Positions 36,843 to 47,694 of a DNA stretch of 64,000 nt are shown here, piece by piece; within the stretch, counting starts at the first letter, position 1; every line of letters starts with the position of its first letter. The stretch comes from Trypanosoma brucei gambiense DAL972. Its lineage: Eukaryota > Euglenozoa > Kinetoplastea > Trypanosomatida > Trypanosomatidae. The DNA lies in contig NC_026741.1 in assembly GCF_000210295.1 (NCBI RefSeq), forward strand, positions 310,001-374,000, read 5' to 3'. Both the position numbers and the translations under genes were made by a program. The notes beneath the pieces were generated by a model. That model saw only the letters and a list, made by a program, of their open reading frames with translations. It was not told the origin of the DNA and did no database searches.

Positions 36843-38648
36843 ATGGCAATGCAGTTATTTACCTTTGGACACCCCTGCGAGCATCAGCTACGCCGTCAGT
36901 GCATCGGAGGAAAAAGTTGTCCGCTGTGTGGCTACCCGAATGAATGGTGCTGCAGCTACATAAAGGGGAAAATCAACTTCAAACGAGATAAGCCATGTGA
37001 GGGTTCGCGCTGCCGCTGGAACTACCAGCACCCTCCCCAGTCGCTGTTCGACGCCGTGACGCAAGTTCTCAATGAGAGCCGCCCCATCGCCTTGAAGATT
37101 GACGAAGGTGATGATAAGGAGATCCTTGCACTTAGCATAGACAACCACCACATCGTGGACACAGTGCAGTGCGCACTGCAGATGCTGCGCAACCCACCAA
37201 GCACTTACAGTGCCCGTGTGGGCCAACTGCTTGCTTACGCGGCACTACGGGCTCGTGATACAAAGGTGTTCATGCAGCTTCTCAAGACGATGAAGAAACC
37301 TGTTGACGGGTATATACTAGGTGCATATGACTATCTGATGAGGGGCACAATACCTGCTCCTTTGAACAGCAGCAGTAACACCGTCGGTGGCAATGCTAAC
37401 AATAATAGCGTCAACAGTGGTAATAACAATTCGGCCGGCTCCAATCAGGGGCGAGCGGCGGCAAAAAAGGCCGGTACTGGAAGCAACGGCAACAATAGCA
37501 GCAACAACAATAACAATGACAAGAAGGAAGACATCGCAGATGAACTAAAGAGTGACATGGTGGACCTCATGAACGCTGCGCTCAGCTCCGGTGGGCAGCT
37601 GGTCGACAGGGAAGATCAGCATACCTTACAGGCAGTTTTCATACAGTCGCTTCGAAGCTACCCGAAAAGCAATAAGAAACGGCAGGAGATGCTGGAATCG
37701 GCCGTTGCCATGTTTGGCTCTAAACCAGGACCCAGAAGCACAACGGCTGCGGTGACTGCAGTGGAGCAAACGCCGCCAAACAATATAAGTGGTAATTCCA
37801 ACAGTCCCCCAACAACAGCAGCCGTCGTGACTAATGCCACCAATAACAATAATAATAACAATAACAATTCTGCTGCCTCAAGGGCAGGCTCAGTTGCCGC
37901 CGCGACAGGGGGTGCTGTACCCGGGGCCAGAACGGTGGCACGAGTGGTGGAGGCGGCGCAGGATGAAAATGTCAGCGTCCCGCAGCGGTCCGGCAGTTTC
38001 AGCAATACCAACAATAGCAGTGGCAATAGTGGAAATGCTAGTTACGTCAATGTGTGCAGTGCCGGCGCTGGTGCCACTACTGCCGCTGCCGTCGTGGCCG
38101 CTGCTGTGGCTGCCGCGGGAGTTCCGTCCCGCCGACCTCAGGGCACCACCGGATCCACAACTCCCGTCACCCCGGTCTCCACGCGTTCGAAGGAGCCATG
38201 CGTCCCTACGACAACCATCGCCCCCACCACTACAGTCCAACCCACCCGGCAGCAGCAACAGCAGCAACAACAGCAACGGCCCCCGCCACCCATTGTCGGT
38301 ATTAGTCAGTTGGTTCAGCAGCCGAGGCAACCTGCGGCCTGCCGTTACGAGCCAATCCGCACAGATTTGCCGCTACCGAATATCACTTTGTTTGGCGGTC
38401 TCTTCGGCCTTACGACCCAGTCCGCTGCATGGGCGCCGCTTGGTGCCGCAACGTCACGCAAAACCTCACCACCGTCCCTCCCGGGTGTTGTGGTGGGTAG
38501 CGGGGCCGCGACCCCGGGTTTGGCCGCAGATATGGATGAGAAGGCATTTCGCTTTCTTTCCCCCACAACCTCCGGGGTGAACTTCTTCGGTGGCATCGAT
38601 TCGCTGCCGCCAGAGCATCAATTACTCAAGGGAATCTGCGATGATTGA
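36843..38648 (+). CDS. Zinc-finger-like Cys-rich protein with Asn/Gln/Ala-rich tail
   Basis: 601 residues. The first 65 residues hold clustered Cys and His: C12, C20, C26, C29 with spacing 7-5-2, close to the CCCH spacing 7/8-5-3 but with Cys last, then C36/C37, C52, C57 and H63. This is consistent with two zinc sites of a CCCH-like RNA-binding module. A helical segment follows (about 70-170). The rest is low complexity: Asn-rich runs near 180-230 and 325-345, Ala/Val-rich blocks, and a poly-Gln run near 465-480 followed by RPPPP. The tail resembles prion-like regions of mRNA-binding proteins. A role in mRNA control is inferred. Confidence 0.75.
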   Translation: MAMQLFTFGHPCEHQLRRQCIGGKSCPLCGYPNEWCCSYIKGKINFKRDKPCEGSRCRWNYQHPPQSLFDAVTQVLNESRPIALKIDEGDDKEILALSIDNHHIVDTVQCALQMLRNPPSTYSARVGQLLAYAALRARDTKVFMQLLKTMKKPVDGYILGAYDYLMRGTIPAPLNSSSNTVGGNANNNSVNSGNNNSAGSNQGRAAAKKAGTGSNGNNSSNNNNNDKKEDIADELKSDMVDLMNAALSSGGQLVDREDQHTLQAVFIQSLRSYPKSNKKRQEMLESAVAMFGSKPGPRSTTAAVTAVEQTPPNNISGNSNSPPTTAAVVTNATNNNNNNNNNSAASRAGSVAAATGGAVPGARTVARVVEAAQDENVSVPQRSGSFSNTNNSSGNSGNASYVNVCSAGAGATTAAAVVAAAVAAAGVPSRRPQGTTGSTTPVTPVSTRSKEPCVPTTTIAPTTTVQPTRQQQQQQQQQRPPPPIVGISQLVQQPRQPAACRYEPIRTDLPLPNITLFGGLFGLTTQSAAWAPLGAATSRKTSPPSLPGVVVGSGAATPGLAADMDEKAFRFLSPTTSGVNFFGGIDSLPPEHQLLKGICDD

Positions 38649-40311
38649 GTGCCAGTGACTCGTAACGACGGAATGTTAGGAAAGAAGGGGTGAGATGATG
38701 CCATCGGAATCGAAGTGGGTGTGATGAAGAGGTGAATGGGGAAAGAAGTTGGCGAGTAGAGACAGACGTAATGGGAGATGAAAAAGGTTTCATGATAATG
38801 GGGTGCTGTTTGAGTCACCGTAGGCTTTTCTTTGACCTTCTTGATGCTTAACTAATCTGCTAGAGGAAGTGTGGTGCTTCCTGAAGGGAAGTTCTTGTTT
38901 GTGGTCAGCGCTTTCACACCCATTTTTTCCCGTTTGCGTTTCTACAATGTCCGTTGGGCAGTGTAAGCGGTTCTTATTCACCCATTTTGACTTTTTTTCC
39001 TTTTATGAGAGTGGAGCATGCGTGTATCCATATATTGGGGCGGGAGGGGGCAGGAGTATGAAGGGAGGAAGGGGGGAGGTGAGCGACGGAGAAGAAGGAA
39101 TGAGGAGGGGCAATGAAGGCAGTATTGTCAAGGCCAGTATTTAGAACCGAATTTTGTTCTGGCATTTCCATTCCGTTAGAGAGTCCGTATTGCGGTGTAA
39201 CTGTGCAGTGGTGCTTCTAGTTCTCTTTTCCCTGTTTTCGCTGACTTCGTTGTAAATACTACTGTACTATGCAAATGCATCTGGGCTTTTCAGCATCTTC
39301 TTCCCCACAAAATGTCATACCAACACCACGAATCAGTCTCACTGCTGCCCCCTTTTGTGCTCCCCCCTTTGCTGCTCTTTCATGTGTTTGACTGCCTCCG
39401 AAAGCCATGCTCGAGGTTACCCAAATGTGTGACAAAATGCAGGAGAGTATATATATATACATATACATATATAATTGTTGGTCGTTCCTTCTTACATTAT
39501 TGCGCCTGAGGTGACCCGTTTAGGTGCTCGTGTTTTCGTGTGTGTGTGTAAGCGGCTGTAGGGAGTAAGGCAGCGAACTACCTGAATGACTGCGTGTTCG
39601 TTTGTGGAATTTACATTGGCGTACCTACCACTCGTGTCTGGTGGACGAAAACACTCATTTTATATCTCTACGTTTCCGTATTTTTCTCTTTGACATTTCC
39701 TCTCCTCTTACCACACCCACAACTTTTAGAGAGTGACGGGGGACCAACCCAGTTGACAAGCTTCACGCGTTTTTTTTTTCGCCATCATTATTACAATATA
39801 ATTGAAGTGGTACCATCGATCGCAGGTAACCGCTGAAGTATTAGAAACAGGGGAGCAGAAGGCCCACATCGGCGCGTACTGGCAGAAGAAAAAGCAACTA
39901 AATAATTAATTAATTTTAAATAACAAATAATAGGTAGTAGGTGGGTGTGGCTTAACTTTGCACTGTTTTCCTTTGGAAACGTGACAACAGGTTCAGCTAG
40001 TCCTCGGGGACGAGGAATTAAAAGGCACAGGGTCGAAAGACGGGCAGGGTGAATATAATAGGCGATTAAGGAGAGTAAAACTAATATAAGTAAACAGAAA
40101 TAAAAAGGAGGCGCCACTAAGAACTTGTCAGGAGAGGGCGACATACATACGCGTGCGTTCACTCATACACGTAAAACACGATAGGGCCATCCGTTACACC
40201 GACATCGATAAAGACAACACCTGAGACGTGAAGTTAGGAGGATAGCCAGCAGAAACCGAGAAAAAAAAAGGTCAAAAAGGAGGCTGGGGAGTACTTGGAA
40301 GTAGAGAGACA
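38649..40311 (+). other. Long intergenic region (1.66 kb)
   Basis: No supported gene. Contains a TA-rich microsatellite (39448-39472), a T-tract (39769-39779) and an AT-rich segment with repeated aatt (39902-39930). The sequence just before the helicase start is A/G-rich (40261-40311), so its acceptor should lie further up, for example after the pyrimidine-rich 39660-39728. Confidence 0.5.
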
Positions 40312-43300
40312 ATGTATGGGATGAACAGAGGAGGAGGCGGTGGATACCGCAACGACCGGATGGGTGCACTCGGTGCCAACCTACAGGATGTAAAGTGGGA
40401 CCAGGTGAATGTTGTGGCTCCTCAGTGGAACTATTACAAGCCCCAGGAGCGTTGCAGTGACGAGGAGGTGGCACAATACATGCGCGACAACCACATTACT
40501 ATTTATGGTGATTCCGTGCCCCAGCCAATGCTCAAGTTCTCTGACCTCGTTGCGCCGGACACCATTCATCAGGCATTCATAGACCTCGGCTACAAGAGCC
40601 CGACCCCAATTCAGTCTATCGCCTGGCCAATCCTTCTCAACTCACGCGACCTTGTCGGCGTGGCGAAGACCGGATCCGGCAAGACCATGGGTTTCATGGT
40701 CCCTGCCGCCCTTCATATAATGGCGCAGCCGCCCATCCGCGTGGGTGAGGGTCCCATTGCTTTGGTGCTCGCGCCGACGAGGGAACTTGCGGTGCAGATC
40801 GAAGAGGAGACGCGTAAGGTGCTACGACGTGTGCCGACCATCACGACGGCGTGTTTATATGGCGGTACACCAAAGGGGCCGCAAATCCGTGCCCTTCGTG
40901 CTGGGGTACATGTCTGCATTGCAACTCCCGGCCGCCTCATCGACCTGCTGGAGATTCGCGCTGCCAATCTTCTGCGCGTGACGTTCCTTGTGCTTGACGA
41001 AGCGGACCGTATGCTTGATATGGGGTTCGAGGTGCAAATTCGAAAGATTTGCCAGCAGATTCGCAAGGATCGGCAGACGCTTATGTTCTCGGCAACGTGG
41101 CCCCAAGAAATTAGGAACCTCGCGGCTAGTTTTCAACGTGACTTCATTCGTGTTCATGTTGGATCTGAGGACCTAATTGCGAACGCTGATGTTACTCAGC
41201 ACGTGAGTGTGGTGGAAGATTACGACAAACAGCGGCGGCTGGAGGAGATTCTGCAAAAGGTGGGCAAGCAGAGGGTTCTCATCTTTGTAAAGACGAAGCG
41301 TACCGCTGATTCCCTGCACCATTCGCTACAGCGCCTCATTGGAGGCTCAGTGATGGCCATCCATGGTGATAAGGAACAATCGCAGCGCGATTATGTGCTT
41401 GACCGCTTCCGTCGCGACGAAAGGTCCGTGCTGGTAGCAACGGACGTTGCCGCCCGCGGGCTTGACATTAAGAACCTCGATGTGGTGATTAACTTCGACA
41501 TGCCCACAAACATAGAAGATTACGTGCATCGTATTGGTATGTGAATTGCAATCCGGTTGAGTTCAACTACGTGCTTTCCCCTCTTCGCTTTGCTTCCCCT
41601 TCTCTCACCCCCCTCCTCTCCACTGCATAGGCGCAAAACATAGGCACATTCCGCAACGCCAGAAGGAACACGGACGCGCGCGTACAGCCACGCACACACA
41701 CACACTTACACGTATGCACAGTGGTGTATAAACCTATATATGGGTTTCTGCCACTGTATTCTTCTCTGTTTTCGGTTGTGCGTTTTGTTCTTACCCCCGA
41801 TTTGGTTCTCATGTCTTCCATACACACGTGCAGCAGGCACTAGGGGAATTAGACGTAAATACTGGTAGGTTAACGCAATAGGAAGCTTCTACTGATTTTT
41901 TTTTGATATATATATATGTGTGTATGTGTGTGCTGCCTATCTCTGTATATAGGGTGTGACGCGGGGATAGCCAAAGAAGTAGTGTGTTTCGACGCGTGTG
42001 TAGGATGTGCCTTTATGTTTGTGTTTGTGTATGTGTCTTTCCCCTCCCCGCCTCCTCTCTCCGTGGCAGTCGGCTAACGGCAGGCGACTCACTTTCGCCT
42101 CAGTGCAGCGCGTTGCGCACGCGCAATGGGTTAGTGGTAGTTACCAAGCGCTTGGGGAGCGAGTTGTTGCACATCTATCGTTTTGGTACTTCAGTTATAC
42201 ATGTGTGTGTGGAGATACTTTTTCCCACTTTACATATGTGGGGGATGCTTCCACGTGGGAATATACGTGCGAACGTACCGTGCCTGAAGTAGTGCGGTAG
42301 CAACAATCCCTTTGTTCGTGCATGTGTGCGTGTTTGGTACATCTGAATGAATGAATTCTCTGAAGTGGCTATACGCAAGGAAGTGTCCCATAGGTTTGCA
42401 AGGATGAGGGTCGCTCGGCCCTGTACCTGTGGCACATTTTCCTCTGTGTGTGTGTATGCGTTTTTGTTTTGCGTCGGCCACAGAACCAGAGTTCACATGT
42501 ACCATTAATGCACAAGCACATATGGCACTCCACTCTCTTTCCGCTTGTTGGATACAGAGTCTCCCCCTGCGCGGCGCAGCGAAGTGAGGTAGTACGCTGG
42601 TGTCGCCGGCTGTCACGATGCTCCCTTCTTCAACAACTTTTAGAAGTTGGTTACTTCTGTACATTTGCTGAAAACTTTCTTTTCTCTTCTCCTTTCTCTA
42701 ATGTCACTTCCCCTTGACACTGCCGTTGCTCTCATTGTGATGTGGTGTTGTTGTGCGCAACGATACCATTTCAATTTGCGACATGTTTGACAAACTGCCG
42801 CACATCAATGTCAACTTCCTTACTGTCATATGAAAAGGGCGTACCGGTCGTGCCGGGCAGCGTGGTGATGCTTACACATTTGTTAGCGGTGCCGATCCGT
42901 CCAAGACTGTTCGTGACTTGATCGACATTCTTCGCCGCGCCAATCAGGAGATTCCACCAGGGCTTCACTCGCTTGCTGGCCGCGGTGGCGGTGGCAGTGG
43001 CGGTGGCGGCTTCCGTGGGGGCCGTCGCGGAGGGTACGGTGGGGGCGGTGGCGGTTACGGCTACGGCCGCTCTGGTGCGCAGTACGGCTCTGGGCCCACA
43101 TACGGCAGGGATTACCGTGGCGCTCCATCCCACCATCAATCGGGTATTTCTGTTGGTGGCAATACATCTGATGCCTATTGGAGAGGGGGAGCGCCACCGC
43201 CTGGTCAACAGCCGTACTATCCGGTGTGCGGAGGTAATAAACGGACCCGTGAGGTGTCCGGCGGCTTTCACTCAGATCCTCAGAACTCGTACCGTCAGCA

Positions 43301-43322
43301 ACCGACGGGTGGTTCTTATTAG
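40312..43322 (+). CDS. DBP2-type DEAD-box RNA helicase, two exons
   Basis: 569 residues when 40312-41536 is joined to 42838-43322. Exon 1 carries the Q motif (SPTPIQS), motif I AKTGSGKT, Ia [15 protein letters not shown], motif [12 protein letters not shown], motif [18 protein letters not shown] and motif [12 protein letters not shown]. Exon 1 ends inside motif VI after HRI plus one base, and exon 2 restores it as [30 protein letters not shown] and [11 protein letters not shown] are DBP2/DDX5 hallmarks. Exon 2 continues into a Gly-rich RGG tail ([21 protein letters not shown]) for RNA binding. The N-terminus also has Gly-rich [13 protein letters not shown]. Expected role is in mRNA or rRNA processing. 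T. brucei is known to have one cis-spliced helicase gene of this kind besides poly(A) polymerase. Confidence 0.95.
41537..42837 (+). other. Cis-spliced intron in the DBP2-type helicase gene
   Basis: 1301 bp with GT...AG ends: donor attG/GTATGTG at 41537, acceptor tgaaaAG/GGC at 42836-42837. Splicing is required: the unspliced frame stops at 41544, while joining restores helicase motif VI in phase 1. Pyrimidine-rich patches and an atatatat-gtgtgtatgtgtgtg microsatellite (41907-41931) lie inside. No open gene, tRNA or snoRNA was recognised within it. Confidence 0.93.
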
Positions 43323-44503
43323 ACTTTTTCTTTAGGGTCTTGATGACATTATAGGATTTTTTTTTAGTGTACCGAAAGAGAGATGACGGTGAAAGGGGAA
43401 GTGGACATCAACTCCTTTGCTTATTCCCTGATGCCAATGGCACTACCACTGTTTCTGACACTAGCTTTTGCTCGCACCGAAAGGCATTGCCAAGGTTGGC
43501 AATGAATTGAGGTAGTTGCGGTGCCGAGGTTAGTGGTTAGCCGCGTGTGTGGCGTGTTAGAGGAGAAGGGAAAGGGAGATATTAAATGACAGGTAATAAT
43601 TGTATGGACGATACGCATGCATATATCTCTATTTACCTATGTTGGTGCGTTTGCGTGCTTAGCATTTCCGTCCCTTTCGGCTGTAAGGATGCGGAGAGGC
43701 AAGATGTGGGTTAGGCAGAAGCTTCAGTTATGCTACCTTTTTGGGTGCGGTTTGTTGTCTGAAAGCTTTCCAACCCTTGCCCAACTTTTCGTATGCTTTT
43801 AATTTACTTTTCCAAATTAAAGTTGTGCGCCCTTTTGTTTTGCGTTTGTCCCCGTTCCATCCCACCCGGCTTCACCTCGTTTTTGTTTTCAATTTTACTC
43901 TCGTCGGCGGCCGTCGCTGCATCTAGCAGACTCCACATACCTGCGGGAAGGGCGCAGTCTTTTTGCTTCCACACACTCACTCAAAACAGGTGATGAAAGG
44001 GATGAAAAACAAAGTTGAGAAAGCAAAACGTGTGTGTGTTTGCGCTATTTAAAAATCATTCTGCGTTCATTCTGTTGACAACCAATTTTGTAAGCGGAAG
44101 AAAGTAGCTTGAATTTTGGCTGATGCAAATCCTTGTTCACGTACAACCCTCCGCTTTTTTTGACTAAATATATATTTATTCTTTTCCCATTGACTCGTTA
44201 ACTCTTTGTAGGTGCTGGGGCAGTATGGTAAAGCGTGACGCCGCTACTGTGCGAAGGTACGGGGGAGAGTTATTTCTTATTCCCCATTTCTTTTGCGTGC
44301 CGTGAATATCTTCAATCTATTTTCCCTTCCCTCTCCTTCATTTATCTTTTTGTGCGGCTGTGCGATCTTCCGTTTCACTTCTTCACCGTCATTTGGGCCG
44401 TGATGTTATCGGATATTGAAGGGAGCGGCCGGGTGGAACCGCGTGAAGAAGGGACAGTAGGAAGGACCTGATACAAGGGAGGAAGAGTAGGTGAGGGAAA
44501 GTG
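43323..44503 (+). other. Intergenic region, helicase to Nudix-like gene
   Basis: 1181 bp, no gene. Pyrimidine-rich tracts at 43840-43910 and 44275-44400 are possible acceptor regions for the next gene. Confidence 0.5.
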
Positions 44504-45682
44504 ATGTCGCTCCCCGCTGTGGATCTTAAGTTCCTTTCGAACGTTTCCCGACGGCTGCAGGAACGCGCTCTCCACGTTTACATGCCGGGGGATTCGCGAT
44601 CTTCCGTCGCCATCATCTTCCGCTTCGGAGATGACCGGCAGCAGCACGCCGTACGCCGCCTACTTGCGGGTGCGAAGGAAGTGCAACAGGTGTTCCAACG
44701 ACATTTATCGGCTGGTATAGGTATGGACCTCCCATCAACATTACAAGTACTGCTGGTAAGGCGATTAGATTTAGTTAAGGACCGGTGGAGTGGGAGTGTT
44801 ACGTACCCGGGCGGACGTCGCGACAGGGGTGACGCAGACGACTACAGCGCACTGTGCGCAAGGGTGAATGAAATGCTTGGAATTCCTCTGACTTCCTCAG
44901 AGTTTCTTCTTCTTGGTCGTCTCCGTGACTATCCGATCCGGAGCCGCCGCTTGCAGTTGGGAGGTATGGTGCAGTCCCGCTTCGTATTCTTGCACATTGG
45001 TGAGCTTGCCCCAACACTGCGTTTCGCCTCGCATATGGTAGAGGCTGCACGGTGGATTCCCTTCAGTGCTTTAGAGGCGAATCAGCGTTGCGCGCGAAGC
45101 ACCGTGTCTCATCCGTTAAGGTCTTTTGTCCACCCCTCTGATGCTGAGACACGTTTGTTATTGACGGAGCTGTTTCCTCATGCGTGTCTGTCTTTTCCCG
45201 CTGTGCAGGTGCCGGACCAGCAATGGAAGGTGTGGGGTTTGGCTCTGCGTTCCGCAAGTGAGTTGATGGCTCTCGATGACCGCTCAACCGCGGACTGGCC
45301 ACTGGTATCATCAAATAATGCCCTCCTGCAGCATTTTGTTATTGACCCGTTGCATGGGTACTATGAACTTCTGTACACTTACCACCGTGTGAGGGGGCAG
45401 TGGGGGCGCAAAGGTAATGAGCTGCGAAACCTCTCGAGGTGCGACGTGATTCCGCCCACTTGCCACCCGATTCTTTGGGCCGTATCGGATGAGGCGAACC
45501 CACGGCACGTTTTTTTTCTGCTCCTATGTGCAGCCTTTGTGACTATGATGGCGTATGCCATTGCTACTGTCGTTCATGGTGCATGCACTGTGGTCCGCTT
45601 GGCTTTTGGTTGTAACGAGGGGGATGGGTTTGAGAGGACGTTGGGGTATTGCACAGCATCAAACAATGATGGAGAGGTGTAG
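44504..45682 (+). CDS. Nudix-like protein with C-terminal membrane anchor, probably inactive
   Basis: 392 residues from the ATG at 44504. Residues about 85-127 (QVLLVRRLDLVKDRWSGSVT followed by YPGGRRDRGDAD and then ALCARVNEMLGI) follow the CoA-pyrophosphatase branch of Nudix hydrolases (LLT-RS, R-H-GEV-FPGGKRDPGDA). The metal-binding REU-EE-GU core reads ARVNEMLGI, keeping only one of the three key acidic residues. A hydrophobic segment near residues 335-362 (FFLLLCAAFVTMMAYAIATV) predicts one membrane span with a short tail. An enzyme acting on CoA derivatives would need the missing glutamates, so a binding or structural role is more likely. Family assignment is by motif. Confidence 0.7.
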   Translation: MSLPAVDLKFLSNVSRRLQERALHVYMPGDSRSSVAIIFRFGDDRQQHAVRRLLAGAKEVQQVFQRHLSAGIGMDLPSTLQVLLVRRLDLVKDRWSGSVTYPGGRRDRGDADDYSALCARVNEMLGIPLTSSEFLLLGRLRDYPIRSRRLQLGGMVQSRFVFLHIGELAPTLRFASHMVEAARWIPFSALEANQRCARSTVSHPLRSFVHPSDAETRLLLTELFPHACLSFPAVQVPDQQWKVWGLALRSASELMALDDRSTADWPLVSSNNALLQHFVIDPLHGYYELLYTYHRVRGQWGRKGNELRNLSRCDVIPPTCHPILWAVSDEANPRHVFFLLLCAAFVTMMAYAIATVVHGACTVVRLAFGCNEGDGFERTLGYCTASNNDGEV

Positions 45683-46128
45683 CGAGTCGTTTTTTTTTTT
45701 TTTTTGTCATGTCCGAACACATATATGAGTGTTGGTGTAGCCGTGGGGTACATCTTTTCCTCCTGGCTTGTTGTGGGCGTCTAGTACGGAGATGAGGAGG
45801 GTGTCCACTTCTCCCCTCTACCCGTTGTCGCATTACTGAGCCTACATGGGCCTTCGGGTAGTCGCCAATCTTCACAGATACGTACGGAGTAATAACCACC
45901 AATGCTTTCTTCTTTGCTCACTGTCTTTTCTGGTCGATAATTCTCAACGTGGATTATTATTGCCATCTCACTGTTTCTCTTCTTCTACACTTTCTTCACA
46001 TGCTTCGCCCGTTTCGTGTGGTTTAGTCGCTCAGCATCCACCGATAAGCTTGTGGTGGATTACACAACAGCTAAGCGTGGCAAAGCGTGTGAGTGAGCTG
46101 GGCTGGCTGGCTGGCGTCCCCCACGGCT
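45683..46128 (+). other. Intergenic region, Nudix-like to GPHR
   Basis: 446 bp, no gene. T17 tract at 45690-45706 and a pyrimidine-rich stretch 45960-46020 that may direct trans-splicing of the GPHR gene. Confidence 0.5.
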
Positions 46129-47577
46129 ATGCTGTTGAAGCTTGGCGCTGTGTTACTTCTTCTTGTGCTGTATCATGTCGGCTCGCTCTTTAGCCGGCTG
46201 GTGTTTGTGTACACAATTCAGCAGGGCACCACGAAATTTTGCTTTCGTTTTGTCTTCGCTTTATCGACGTACGCGTTCATCCTGCTGCTGCTGGACGCCT
46301 CTCAGCTTAGTGAGCGCATCAAGAGCAACTTTAGTATCCAGACACTGCGCTGCGTGCTCGCGGTGGATTTGGTCCTCATCGCACTCTTTTGTCCCTTTCT
46401 GGTAGTCCGGTCATTGCTGCCTAATGTGCGGTTGTATTATTTCTTTCTGGTGCTGCTTGCCTGTGGGCTGGTGAAGATGCTTTTTGGCGCTTCGGTGGCG
46501 GCATGGAGTTGGACGTTGAGTAGCACGCAGGGCATTCCCACCCTGTTTTCTTGGGATGTCGTGAGTGTAGCTGTTTCCACTACCGGGGTTGTTGTTGTGG
46601 GTCTCCTCTCAGGTTACGCTGCTGTTACAACGCCACTGGCATTTGTTGAGCCGCTGTTCGAGCATGGGAGTGGGGACCAGGCCCGCCTCGCCGTTGGTGT
46701 GTTGGCAAAACGACAAAAGCACCTCTTGGAACTATGGATGTTAAAACGGCAGCAAATTGCACGGGCGTATGGCGCGGTGTCGAGGGCAGATGGGGGTCGT
46801 GACGGTAGCAACCGTGGCTCGATAGCCGCTGGCCGCCGCATGTGGAATTGGGTCGCAAATTCCATTTATTCAAGTGTTCGCGCGAGTGGCGCCGATATCG
46901 CAGCGATGGAGACGGAGAGTGATGGCATTCAGGCCGTCAGCATGGCGGTGTTTTTGCAGATGAGTGAGATGGACACATTGGTGCGGTCGGCGGGGAGTGG
47001 AGAAACGTGGCGCAGGCGGTTCAACGCACTGTTTGGCCTCATTCTGTTTACGCATGCTCTCGTTAAGTTTCTTTCTACCGTCATTAGTCTTCTAAGGTGG
47101 GGTGTGCTTGCAGCTGAAAACGCCGCCCCGCATAGGGAGGACACCGCCACCAAGGTGATGAACTTCTTAGAAGCGTATGGGCTTGCAACTCCTCATGGGG
47201 ATGGGGCGGAGCAGCGAGTTGTGTGGGTGTCTATAGCGCTCAACGCCTGGATGATTGCCAGTGCGATTCGAGGTTTCTTCCTGCTGGTGTTTCGGCTCAT
47301 GACCCACATTGCATTTATTAGCCTGGACACTACCGTAACAATTTTGACGGCGGGAATGGGAGCCTTCTTCGTCGGGCAGTTAGTGCTGTTACGCTTAACT
47401 CCTTCACTCGAGCGAGAGAGTGTGCTGTACACCGCCCTGCGGGAACAACTGCCGCAGCACGGGGCATATTGCCATCTTAACGATTTAGTGTTTGTTGTAG
47501 CGGCCGCCCTTGTTGCCATGATGCGGCGATGCATGTCCTCATCTTCTGCCACTGCTTTGTGTGCCGCCGCAGATTAA
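46129..47577 (+). CDS. Golgi pH regulator (GPHR/GPR89) homologue
   Basis: 482 residues from the first ATG (MLLKLGAVLLLLVLYHVGSL); the frame is open upstream but only from a GTG. About eight or nine membrane spans. The LSGYAAVTTPL segment corresponds to the GFGAVN-P signature of the family. The following soluble loop (AKRQKHLLELWMLKRQQIAR) and the C-terminal block with ATKVMNFL, ASAIRGFFLLVFRLM and VGQLVLLRLTPSLE match GPR89 (IRGLLITLTKF, SSVLLIRMSMPLE). Animal GPHR is an anion channel that acidifies the Golgi; plant GTG1/2 are relatives. The likely place is Golgi or endosomal membrane. Length is near the usual 455-470. Confidence 0.85.
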   Translation: MLLKLGAVLLLLVLYHVGSLFSRLVFVYTIQQGTTKFCFRFVFALSTYAFILLLLDASQLSERIKSNFSIQTLRCVLAVDLVLIALFCPFLVVRSLLPNVRLYYFFLVLLACGLVKMLFGASVAAWSWTLSSTQGIPTLFSWDVVSVAVSTTGVVVVGLLSGYAAVTTPLAFVEPLFEHGSGDQARLAVGVLAKRQKHLLELWMLKRQQIARAYGAVSRADGGRDGSNRGSIAAGRRMWNWVANSIYSSVRASGADIAAMETESDGIQAVSMAVFLQMSEMDTLVRSAGSGETWRRRFNALFGLILFTHALVKFLSTVISLLRWGVLAAENAAPHREDTATKVMNFLEAYGLATPHGDGAEQRVVWVSIALNAWMIASAIRGFFLLVFRLMTHIAFISLDTTVTILTAGMGAFFVGQLVLLRLTPSLERESVLYTALREQLPQHGAYCHLNDLVFVVAAALVAMMRRCMSSSSATALCAAAD

Positions 47578-47694
47578 TGGGGAATAACATTTCACGTTGT
47601 GTGTATAAGTTCTTCGCAGCGATATATGCTTATATATGCTTGTGAGGGATGAAGGCCACAACAAGTATTACTGGCGAAGCAACCACGGCTGGAA

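Noticed and set aside
42918..43322. Separate small Gly-rich RNA-binding protein
   Set aside because: It is the second exon of the helicase. Joining 41536 to 42838 restores motif VI in frame and continues straight into the RGG tail.
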